Part shown: in pieces, positions 1-5,918 of the stretch
Layout of the letters: each line of letters begins with the position of its first letter
Numbering within the stretch: position 1 is the stretch's first letter
From: Chlamydiota bacterium
GTDB taxonomy: Bacteria; Chlamydiota; Chlamydiia; Chlamydiales; Waddliaceae
DNA: 5,918 bases
Assembly (NCBI GenBank): GCA_011065005.1
Contig: JAAKFP010000168.1
Location: 1 to 5,918, forward strand
Reading direction: 5' to 3'
Position numbers and translations under genes: made by a program
The notes under the pieces: model-generated
What the model was told of the DNA's origin: nothing
What the model saw: the letters and a program-made list of their open reading frames with translations, nothing else
The model's database searches: none

Positions 1-1
1 T

Positions 2-403
2 AAAGTCTTGGAGGATACCCAATACAAAAAAGCCAGAAAAATTTTTGAAGGAAATATTATCAAAGTGATTAACAGTAGCCAGGAGATTTCTGGATTCAAT
101 GTTGGAGGATTCATAATAGAAAATCCAGATACCTTGGAAAAGGTTGAGATAGGATTTCAAAACGAAAACCTAATTGCAATTAAGCATGATACTGGTGAGG
201 TTCTAGCTCAGGTTCCGGACTTAATCACAGTCGTAGACCCAAATAACTTGCAAACGATTTCATGTGGAGAGTATCGATTTGGACAAAATGTTGTTGTTCT
301 TAGCTTGTCAGCGCCTGCAATGATGGCGACAGATGAAGCAATGGAAGTTGTTGGACCAAAGGCTTATCCGATGGAACAAATATTTAAACTGCTAAAAAGA
401 TAA
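2..403 (+). CDS. DUF917 / S-methyl-thiohydantoin desulfurase-like protein, C-terminal part (5' end outside window)
   Basis: The frame is open from the left edge, so the gene enters from outside. A TTG at position 8 could be read as a start, but there is no ribosome binding site visible and the reading continues in frame to its left. The visible 133 residues look like the end of the DUF917 family C-terminal domain: an EISGFNVGG turn, a strand ending in IGFQNENLIA, the block GEVLAQVPDLITVVD, then CGEYRFGQNVVVLSLSAP and a closing VVGPKAYPM. From family knowledge, DUF917 proteins are about 350-370 residues, related to or encoded near hydantoinase/oxoprolinase enzymes, and some are named S-methyl-thiohydantoin desulfurase. 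The substrate in this organism is unknown. There is no signal peptide or membrane segment in the visible part; a soluble cytoplasmic protein is likely. The family assignment rests on recalled motif pattern, not a search. Confidence 0.72.
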   Translation, partial: KVLEDTQYKKARKIFEGNIIKVINSSQEISGFNVGGFIIENPDTLEKVEIGFQNENLIAIKHDTGEVLAQVPDLITVVDPNNLQTISCGEYRFGQNVVVLSLSAPAMMATDEAMEVVGPKAYPMEQIFKLLKR

Positions 404-419
404 TATTAATGTGAGGGGT

Positions 420-471
420 TCAGTCGTTACAAATTTACATTTTCCTTAGAATGTAAGTTTGTAGCGTCTGA
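420..471 (+). repeat. Long imperfect inverted repeat (hairpin) after the DUF917-like gene
   Basis: Bases 425-441 pair with 450-466 over 17 consecutive positions around an 8-base loop (442-449). Fifteen pairs are Watson-Crick and two (427/464 and 434/457) are T:G, which would be G-U in a + strand RNA. After one T/T mismatch (424/467), bases 420-423 pair with 468-471. The structure starts 16 bases after the stop codon of the upstream gene. No T run follows, so it is not a standard intrinsic terminator. It could be a 3' end stabiliser, a cis-acting RNA or a palindromic repeat family member. Confidence 0.6.
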
Positions 472-510
472 TCTCTCGCAGACCCCACGCACCCTTTCTG
501 ACAGGGAATA

Positions 511-536
511 ACAAGTGTTACTTGTACTTTTTCTTT
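511..536 (+). terminator. Weak candidate intrinsic terminator
   Basis: ACAAGT (511-516) and ACTTGT (520-525) form a 6-bp stem with a 3-base loop. It is followed by a five-T run (528-532) and three more Ts (534-536). The stem has few G-C pairs, so termination would be inefficient. It could end transcription of the DUF917-like gene, but the same bases overlap the candidate promoter of the next gene. Confidence 0.3.
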
Positions 537-550
537 ATCCCTCCTATTCT
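522..550 (+). promoter_or_regulatory. Weak sigma-70-like promoter candidate for the glycosyltransferase
   Basis: TTGTAC (522-527) and TATTCT (545-550) are separated by 17 bases. They match the -35 and -10 consensus at 3/6 and 4/6 positions. Predicted transcription would start near 557, leaving a leader of about 26 bases before the ATG at 583. The match is weak, and read-through from upstream is equally possible. Confidence 0.25.
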
Positions 551-582
551 AGTGGTTTCAGTGAGTTTTCCTTGGAAGGATC

Positions 583-2121
583 ATGGAGCGCCACCTAAAA
601 ATTCTGTTTTGGTTTCTGCTTGTTAAAGCTGTTTTTGTCCTTGTTGCGATTCAAGCTCAGGTGATCGGGCTTGGTCCCGATGAAGCACAGTATTGGACGT
701 GGAGCCAAGATCTCTATTGGGGATATTACAGCAAACCTCCAGCAATTGCTTGGCAGATTTGGCTAGGAACAAAGGTTTTCGGAAATACGGAACTTGGGGT
801 GCGGCTGCTGTCGGTGGTGATCTCCTCCTTGGTATCTCTGAGCGTATATTTTCTCGCGCGGGTATGTCGACTCAAATCCGAAACAGCATTTTGGGCCGGG
901 ATGGTCATGGCATTTTCTCCTCTTGGGATCATGAGTTCCTTCTTGGCGACGACAGATGGGGGGATGGTTCTGTTTTGGACCTTTGCCTGCATCATAATAG
1001 CATTTTCACTTTCTTCAGGAACCACTCCGAATTATGATTTTCTAGGAATGCTGATCTTGTCAGGGGCGCTGTTTAAGTGGCCAATATACATCTTCTGGGT
1101 TTTTGTTCTTCTCGCCCGTCGTATTTATCCGGAGCTGCGTGGGGGGAATATGTATCGAGGAATGGCGATATCGTTGTTAGGTCTCGTGCCTACAGTAATC
1201 TGGAATCGCCTCCATGAGTGGGCAACATTTAAACATGTCCTAACAACAATCATGGGGGGACATGGGAAAGAGGTGGGGACCTCTCCGCTGTTGCATGGCA
1301 ATGTTTTCGATTTTCTTGGTGCGCAAGCGGCATTGTTGTCGCCTATTCTGTTTGTCTTACTGCTTTTGGCTTTTGTGACATTGATAAGAAATAGTACAAA
1401 AGTTTGGTCCTCCATTCTGTTTTGTGGAGGAGTCGCTTTACTTCTCTTAGTCGGCTATTCCACTATGGCGATATTCACAAAAATGCAAGGGAATTGGTGT
1501 GTTTATGCATACCCCTCGGGCATTGTATTGCTGAGCTGGTATGCGTGTGAAAGGGTAAAATGGGGAAAGTTGTGGTTGAAAGTGGGTTTGACTCTTTCGC
1601 TGATTCTCTGTATTGCTGTTTTAAGTCTTCCCACGATACAGGCTAGAGGTCTTTTGCCAATCCCTTATCGCGTCAATCCATTTCGACATAATTTGGGGTG
1701 GGCTAAACTTGAAGAAGCGCTGGAGGAACGGGGATACGATCCTGAGGAACATTTCCTTTTTAGCGACAAATATCAAATGACAAGTATATTGAGCTTTTAT
1801 AGCCCTGGACAAAAGAGAGGGTACTTTCTTAACTTGCAGGGCTCGAGAAAAAATCAGTTCTCCTACTGGCCTACCATGGTTGATGAACAACTCGGAAAGA
1901 CAGGATTTTTCGTCGTCACAGAAAACTCTCCCCATTGGGAAAAGATGATGCCTGAAAAAATGGAGGAGTACCGAGAGCAGTTGGGAGAGTATTTTGAGGA
2001 AGTGCAATTTCTTGGGGAATACCCTCTTTTCTACAACGGAGATAAAGTGGTGAAAGGCGCCCTTATATTCAAGTGTATCAATTATAATGGGAAGTTTCCC
2101 TTTGATCCCGATCTCTTTTAA
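583..2121 (+). CDS. GT39 / ArnT-like (PMT_2 family) membrane glycosyltransferase
   Basis: This 512-residue polytopic protein resembles the dolichyl-phosphate-mannose / ArnT superfamily (GT39/GT83, GT-C fold). Known members transfer a sugar from a polyprenyl-phosphate donor to a lipid or protein on the periplasmic side of the inner membrane. After a first membrane helix (about residues 5-25), the loop has GPDEAQYW (31-38) with the Asp-Glu pair that is catalytic in this fold, then YYSKPP (49-54). Roughly ten hydrophobic helices run to residue 350. KMQGNW..YAYPS (300-312) is the second typical motif. A soluble C-terminal part (about 355-512) carries SDKYQ and the YFLN...NQFSYWP stretch common in bacterial GT39 proteins. 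The start is fixed by an in-frame TGA at 562-564; GGAAGGA (574-580) lies only 2 bases from the ATG, a short spacing. The acceptor cannot be told; lipid A or another surface glycan is a guess. Confidence 0.85.
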   Translation: MERHLKILFWFLLVKAVFVLVAIQAQVIGLGPDEAQYWTWSQDLYWGYYSKPPAIAWQIWLGTKVFGNTELGVRLLSVVISSLVSLSVYFLARVCRLKSETAFWAGMVMAFSPLGIMSSFLATTDGGMVLFWTFACIIIAFSLSSGTTPNYDFLGMLILSGALFKWPIYIFWVFVLLARRIYPELRGGNMYRGMAISLLGLVPTVIWNRLHEWATFKHVLTTIMGGHGKEVGTSPLLHGNVFDFLGAQAALLSPILFVLLLLAFVTLIRNSTKVWSSILFCGGVALLLLVGYSTMAIFTKMQGNWCVYAYPSGIVLLSWYACERVKWGKLWLKVGLTLSLILCIAVLSLPTIQARGLLPIPYRVNPFRHNLGWAKLEEALEERGYDPEEHFLFSDKYQMTSILSFYSPGQKRGYFLNLQGSRKNQFSYWPTMVDEQLGKTGFFVVTENSPHWEKMMPEKMEEYREQLGEYFEEVQFLGEYPLFYNGDKVVKGALIFKCINYNGKFPFDPDLF

Positions 2122-2122
2122 A

Positions 2123-2284
2123 CCTAAAAAACGCAGTTGAAAATGATCTATAAGTGCAAGATTTTGGTTCATAACTGCTTACAATGGAGGGTCACATTCC
2201 CATACGGTGAAGGGACCCTCCATTGTAAGCGGTTGTGGGCCAAAAGATTGTGCTTAGAGATTGTTTTCAACTGCGTTTTTTAGG
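2123..2284. repeat. 162-bp near-perfect palindrome, MITE-like element
   Basis: Two 71-base arms (2123-2193 and 2214-2284) surround a 20-base loop. The outer 21 bases (2123-2143 with 2264-2284) and the inner 17 bases (2177-2193 with 2214-2230) pair perfectly. The middle 33 positions have 22 Watson-Crick pairs, 8 T:G pairs and 3 true mismatches. The outer ends are CCTAAAAAACGCAG and its complement. The element begins one base after the glycosyltransferase stop codon. It contains no open frame of its own. A TA dinucleotide lies just outside each side (2119-2120 and 2286-2287), which could be a target duplication but is too short to prove one. Its A-run/T-run ends also make it terminator-like in both directions. 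It may be a miniature element mobilised in trans or a structured RNA; copies elsewhere in the genome would decide. Confidence 0.75.
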
Positions 2285-2503
2285 ATAATGAGGTCAGAGA
2301 TAGAACATACTATCACAGGTTGCTGCTGATAGGGATATTGAGAATAAAGTATCGCTTTTCAACAATACTTTGATTAAGGGATCACAACGCTAAGTGGAGG
2401 GCTTCTAGGCCTAAAAGCTTGAGATCTTGAAGCTTAGGAAGTGAACCCACCTTTACATAAACGTTGAAGGTGAATTTCTCACCCCTTTCAGCAGTTTTTT
2501 TGC
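2285..2503. other. Non-coding spacer between the palindrome and the convergent gene
   Basis: Together with the palindrome this makes a 382-bp stretch without a gene. I see no supported coding frame here. It holds three small inverted repeats: AAAGTAT / ATACTTT (2346-2352 / 2365-2371), a 9-bp stem with a two-base bulge (2410-2420 / 2430-2438), and GGTGA / TCACC (2469-2473 / 2479-2483). None is followed by a proper T run in a fitting orientation, so no clear terminator is evident for the minus-strand gene. The last one is the best placed, 21-35 bases beyond its stop codon. Confidence 0.5.
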
Positions 2504-5500
2504 CTAATTTTTGGACTGCTCTTTACCAAGTATCGTAAGTAACTCGTCATCCAAGGGTTCGTCATCCACACGAAATTCTAGAAGATCATTCATATGTTTC
2601 ATTGGCTTAGATGTGTGCACATATTTGAAAATTTTCACTATATCTCCAAGATAGTTTTGAGAATTTTCTGCTAAATGCCTTTTGAGCGCTTGATCCTCTG
2701 TAATCTGAATGAAAGAGTGAACCTCGGCAATAAAGGCATCTTTATCAAATCCTTCTAAAGCATCAAAGTGATAAAACTGGAGCCTTTTTGGCTCGAATTG
2801 ACCGGGACTCATTATGATTCGCATGATATCAAGGGCATCTGCATCATGAATAATACGCTGTACATCGTAGGTAAACTCCCCTTTGGGATCTTTGTTGGCT
2901 AAAGCAAAATGCAAACAGTCGATTGTTTCTTTAGGAAGCCTTTCTTTAAATTCTGCTCTAAAGAGATCCGCGCTCTCCCCGTCCCAACGATCTTCTCCCT
3001 CGTCTTGGCGTGCTGCATCATGCATCCCTGCTGCCATCATGAGCGCATAGGGATCTTCTGCTCCTTCTCTTCCCGCTTTTTGATATAGCTTCTGCAACGT
3101 TACAGAAAGGAATGCTACTCTAGCAGCGTGCATCTCATCATGAAAGATGCGAGGTCGAATCATACCTTTTTCAAGTTGGTCTTTATATTCTGTATAAAGG
3201 CTGGTGCGACCGGGAAAATGAGGAGAAAAAAGTTTCACTTGTATTCCCTCTTCATTTCGATAGGAGGGATTTTCTGGAAAGGGCGCGACGTAAAATGGAG
3301 CAACGACACGGTGAAAATCATGGAGAGTTCTTTCCCAGCACGATTTTCTTTTCATTTCAAGTATTTTACTTCCATCAACCATGCTGCGCATTTCTACAAA
3401 ATGACCAACATCCATTGGAAGAATCCTAATGTCCGAGTGGGATAAAATGGTTTCTAACTCGTGTACATACTCAGGATCTGTAAAAGCAAATTGAATCTCT
3501 TTTCCAAAGCGAGCGATTTCCATGCCCTCTTCTTCTAAGTAGATAACCTCATTGTCGATCTTATCAGGCTGGAAGGTCTTTGGACAGTCCTCTGTACGCC
3601 CGTTTCTATTTATCATCAATGGGATTAGTTCAGCGTTATGAGAAGCAAAAACAACAGGAAATGGATGGCCGGAATACTCAATATATTGTGGCGGAGGAGT
3701 TGTTAGAATACCCCGCAGCTCTTCATCATCTGAAGGTAGTGCGGCAATCAGCCTTTTTACCCTAGCATCGTCAAGAAAGGAGCGATTTTTTTGTCGCAAT
3801 CTGAGAGCTGCAACTTTAAGATCAAATGCATCAATTTTAGATAAGGGTTTTTTCGCTTCTAATTCTCTGATCCCCTGTTTAATTTTCTGCCAAAGATCTT
3901 CTTCAGTACTTTCTAGCGGCCGTATTCCAGAGGGGGTCGGTTGAAAAGTTCTGCGCGCATAATTTTCAGCAACTGAAAATCTTGTGTGCATATATCTTGG
4001 GGCCATAGGGTTCTCAAACCATCTAATACGAGGAGCTTCCCAGTTAGAATCTACAGGAATAAAAGATACGTACAGCTTATTCCACATCTCAATCACCTTG
4101 TAAAGTTCTCCCCCTATGGGAGCAAATCCTTCACGCATTAAAGCTCCAGCACTTTTTAACGCTTGACCAGTTTGGCTTGCCATAGAGGCAGCAAAGCTCT
4201 TGGTCCCATGTACGCTCCACCGACCTGACGGCAGGAGTTGACCTTCAGCAAATGCTTTGATGATACGCGCACGGATCAGGGGAAAATCTCGTCGAAGATG
4301 GATCAAATTTAGCTTGGTAACATTTGAAATCCTATCGATGTTAGCAGAAGCTCCCCATAAAGCATAAAACTTCAATAGCCTCTGTTTTTGAATGGATAAA
4401 AGGTCAGGAAAATTCCGCAAATCTCGACTGACCTTTCGCACCTCACTTAAGATTGAATGTTTATCAATGGCATCGTCATAAAGCGCGCAAAACTCAGTAT
4501 ACTGCATTGTCAGAGACGGGTCTCTTGCTTTCTTCACATCTTTTTTCAAAAGATGACATTCATGAAGAAGTTCTAATGTAATGTTCATTGGATCAAGATT
4601 ATGTCGTTTTAATTGTTCTCGCAGCTCGATTATTTTTATCATCAATTGCGATGGCAAAGAATCTTTTGCTCTAGTTGGTGGAAGAACTTCGAGTCTTTTT
4701 GAGGCAAATTTCTGGAGATAGGGAAAAGTGGTTTCATCGCCATTAACATAATCAAAAAAGAGTTTATCTATAATGCCCTCGGGCAAAGTTGATAAATGGG
4801 AAGTTAAAGTTTTGAATATACTTTCTTTCTCTTCCTTTTCGCGCTCCTCTGCTTCTCTCCATGATGAAAAAATCGTTTCGAGTAAAGATATGCCGGAAGG
4901 TAATCGGCATTGCTGTACATCTAAACCTAATTCGACGAGGAGATTGATGCGATCGAAATCTTCGATAAGAAGCGAAGTTTCAAGCGCTGATTGTTGCGCT
5001 GGACCGGTAATTTTTAAGAGATCAGGATTGATGGATGCTAGCCACTCAATAATGGCTCTTGGAGTTTTTTTATTTAAAAAAACATAGCCCCAAGATTCTT
5101 TCCAATTCGTGGTAGCGCCCTTACTGTACAGCAGCTGCGCAACTTCCAAATTACCAGCAATACACGCAGCTTCAAGCGGCGTTTGTTTATCACAAGCCCA
5201 TTTATCGACATCACAACCGGGATGTTTCTCAAGAATATATTTTACTTTTTCTGTATCACCAATATTAGCAGTAAAAAATAGATGATGATCTTCGGGTTCA
5301 AAACGGGAGAAAAATTGTTTTAAAAGGAATATGTTCGCGTCATTTAAATCAAATGTCTTCCAATGCGACCAGTTAAATGGACTTGTTTTATAATGATAAT
5401 ATGTCTGAAAGAATTGCTTGGCGTCATCGTTTGAAATCTGATCTAACGACTCACAAAAGGCCGTCTCCATGATTTGTCTTTGCCAAGAAGTTTTTATGGC

Positions 5501-5785
5501 ATCCTGGAGACAGATGGAGCCTTTGAATCTCCCACGAAGAAGATTTGCGAATACTTCGCTCTCTTCAGGGGCATTTCTGATGTGCTCATCGTCTAGTATA
5601 CAATGGCGTGTATATGAGATCGCCTTACTCTGGATGAATAGTTGCACAATCTCATTGGCCAACTGCTTGGCAACAGGAAAAAATTTATCAGTACGATCAT
5701 TGTTTGTCTCTATTGAGTCAGGGTCCGCTTGTTTGTGTAGAGACTGACTCGGGTCGTTATGGAAAGTAGTAGGGTTTAATGTCAT
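2504..5785 (-). CDS. Ankyrin-repeat protein with SidE-like phosphodiesterase domain and possible ADP-ribosyltransferase domain; putative secreted effector
   Basis: This 1093-residue protein has no signal peptide or membrane helix. Residues 1-34 are polar and Ser/Thr/Asn-rich, as in type III or IV effectors (inference). Ankyrin-like repeats span about 166-292, clearest at TPLEAACIAGNLEVAQLLYS (202-221). A charged stretch (309-322) may be a coiled coil. Residues 325-510 are helical and unrecognised. Residues 520-785 resemble an H-Y-E ADP-ribosyltransferase: HGT (526-528), GGE (558-560), a VSF strand (573-575), ENYA (607-610), PVVF (710-713) and NEV with candidate Glu746. The C terminus matches the SidE phosphodiesterase: HDEMHAARV (882-890), MHDAARQDEGEDRWD (921-935), ANKDP (963-967), HDADALDIMR (980-989). 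In Legionella this domain converts ADP-ribosyl-ubiquitin to phosphoribosyl-linked forms, or in DupA/DupB removes them. The ATG has GGGAG nine bases upstream. The gene stands alone. The phosphodiesterase is fairly sure, ankyrin likely, transferase tentative. Confidence 0.85.
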   Translation of the reverse strand: MTLNPTTFHNDPSQSLHKQADPDSIETNNDRTDKFFPVAKQLANEIVQLFIQSKAISYTRHCILDDEHIRNAPEESEVFANLLRGRFKGSICLQDAIKTSWQRQIMETAFCESLDQISNDDAKQFFQTYYHYKTSPFNWSHWKTFDLNDANIFLLKQFFSRFEPEDHHLFFTANIGDTEKVKYILEKHPGCDVDKWACDKQTPLEAACIAGNLEVAQLLYSKGATTNWKESWGYVFLNKKTPRAIIEWLASINPDLLKITGPAQQSALETSLLIEDFDRINLLVELGLDVQQCRLPSGISLLETIFSSWREAEEREKEEKESIFKTLTSHLSTLPEGIIDKLFFDYVNGDETTFPYLQKFASKRLEVLPPTRAKDSLPSQLMIKIIELREQLKRHNLDPMNITLELLHECHLLKKDVKKARDPSLTMQYTEFCALYDDAIDKHSILSEVRKVSRDLRNFPDLLSIQKQRLLKFYALWGASANIDRISNVTKLNLIHLRRDFPLIRARIIKAFAEGQLLPSGRWSVHGTKSFAASMASQTGQALKSAGALMREGFAPIGGELYKVIEMWNKLYVSFIPVDSNWEAPRIRWFENPMAPRYMHTRFSVAENYARRTFQPTPSGIRPLESTEEDLWQKIKQGIRELEAKKPLSKIDAFDLKVAALRLRQKNRSFLDDARVKRLIAALPSDDEELRGILTTPPPQYIEYSGHPFPVVFASHNAELIPLMINRNGRTEDCPKTFQPDKIDNEVIYLEEEGMEIARFGKEIQFAFTDPEYVHELETILSHSDIRILPMDVGHFVEMRSMVDGSKILEMKRKSCWERTLHDFHRVVAPFYVAPFPENPSYRNEEGIQVKLFSPHFPGRTSLYTEYKDQLEKGMIRPRIFHDEMHAARVAFLSVTLQKLYQKAGREGAEDPYALMMAAGMHDAARQDEGEDRWDGESADLFRAEFKERLPKETIDCLHFALANKDPKGEFTYDVQRIIHDADALDIMRIIMSPGQFEPKRLQFYHFDALEGFDKDAFIAEVHSFIQITEDQALKRHLAENSQNYLGDIVKIFKYVHTSKPMKHMNDLLEFRVDDEPLDDELLTILGKEQSKN

Positions 5786-5794
5786 CTTTATATA

Positions 5795-5799
5795 CTCCC
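5795..5799 (-). promoter_or_regulatory. Ribosome binding site of the SidE-like gene
   Basis: On the minus strand GGGAG lies nine bases before the ATG at 5783-5785, a near-ideal Shine-Dalgarno match in otherwise A/T-only DNA. It supports the chosen start and hence the polar N-terminal tail. Confidence 0.75.
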
Positions 5800-5821
5800 A
5801 ATTATTACTTTAATTGAATTT

Positions 5822-5850
5822 ATTTTACTTTATTTCAAAATAAAAGCCAA
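5822..5850 (-). promoter_or_regulatory. Sigma-70-like promoter of the SidE-like gene
   Basis: On the minus strand, TTGGCT (5845-5850) and TAAAAT (5822-5827) are separated by 17 bases. They match the -35 consensus at 4/6 and the -10 at 5/6 positions. Predicted start is near 5815, giving a leader of about 30 bases. A/T tracts with a 7-bp inverted repeat (5854-5860 / 5871-5877) lie just upstream and could act as an UP-like element or as a site for a nucleoid protein. I see no clear operator for a specific regulator. Confidence 0.5.
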
Positions 5851-5918
5851 GAAATATTTTAATGTTTTTAAAAATATCTGTTCTAGAAATAAAACAGTTT
5901 AGGGATCGTATAAAAACA

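Larger units (their letters stand above)
404..582. other. Intergenic region with structured RNA potential
   Basis: This 179-bp gap between the DUF917-like gene and the glycosyltransferase has no convincing reading frame. It contains a long imperfect hairpin (420-471), a short hairpin followed by a T-rich stretch (511-536) and a weak promoter-like pair (522-550). GGGGTT at 415-420 can also pair with GACCCC at 481-486, so a larger fold spanning about 411-488 competes with the outer part of the first hairpin. Confidence 0.6.

Noticed and set aside
8..10. TTG as the true start of the first gene
   Set aside because: The frame stays open to the window edge, no Shine-Dalgarno sequence can be seen, and the product would be only the end of a DUF917-type C-terminal domain.
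693..1037. 114-residue + strand open frame inside the glycosyltransferase gene
   Set aside because: It is an out-of-frame overlap of a gene with clear family motifs; its translation has no domain-like pattern.
1621..2172. 183-residue minus-strand open frame overlapping the 3' end of the glycosyltransferase gene
   Set aside because: It lies antisense to a strongly supported membrane glycosyltransferase, its product shows no recognisable motif, and it runs into the left arm of the palindrome.
2469..2501. Hairpin GGTGA/TCACC followed by a seven-T run as a + strand terminator
   Set aside because: The T run begins 12 bases after a 5-bp stem, too far for a typical intrinsic terminator, and the upstream + strand gene ends more than 300 bases away.
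2285..2503. CRISPR array or tandem repeat
   Set aside because: Only short unrelated inverted repeats are present; there are no regularly spaced direct repeats anywhere in the window.
3128..3445. 105-residue + strand open frame opposite the phosphodiesterase domain
   Set aside because: It is antisense to conserved catalytic motifs and shows no ribosome binding site or recognisable product.

Overview
The window holds one partial and two complete genes plus two prominent non-coding palindromes. Base composition is AT-rich (roughly low-40s % GC by eye). The largest gene encodes an ankyrin-repeat protein with a SidE-type phosphodiesterase domain, which points to an intracellular, host- or amoeba-associated bacterium. 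I favour a Chlamydiota relative (Simkania/Waddlia/Parachlamydia type), with Legionellales as the alternative. This placement is inference; no rRNA or other taxonomic marker is present.

Layout. Bases 2-403 (+) are the 3' end of a DUF917 / S-methyl-thiohydantoin desulfurase-like gene whose start lies left of the window. Bases 404-582 are intergenic, with a long imperfect hairpin (420-471), a weak terminator-like hairpin (511-536) and a weak candidate promoter (522-550). Bases 583-2121 (+) encode a complete 512-residue polytopic GT39/ArnT-like glycosyltransferase. One base after its stop codon comes a 162-bp near-perfect palindrome (2123-2284) that resembles a miniature palindromic mobile element. 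Nothing coding is evident in 2285-2503. Bases 2504-5785 (-) encode a 1093-residue multidomain protein, convergent with the glycosyltransferase and with its own ribosome binding site and a good promoter in very AT-rich DNA (5786-5918).

The 1093-residue protein is the most interesting object. From the N terminus it shows a polar tail, ankyrin-like repeats (about 166-292), a charged helical linker, an uncharacterised helical middle, a segment resembling an H-Y-E ADP-ribosyltransferase (HGT at 526-528, candidate Glu at 746), and a C-terminal SidE-like HD-type phosphodiesterase (about 850-1060) with its metal/catalytic-type His and Asp motifs intact. An ADP-ribosyltransferase joined to a SidE phosphodiesterase would match the enzyme pair Legionella SidE proteins use for NAD-dependent phosphoribosyl ubiquitination, but in the reverse order and with a different transferase type. 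The phosphodiesterase call is well supported; the transferase call is a hypothesis.

The three genes show no operon or pathway link. The two + strand genes are separated by 179 bp with structured RNA between them, and the effector-like gene is a separate minus-strand unit.
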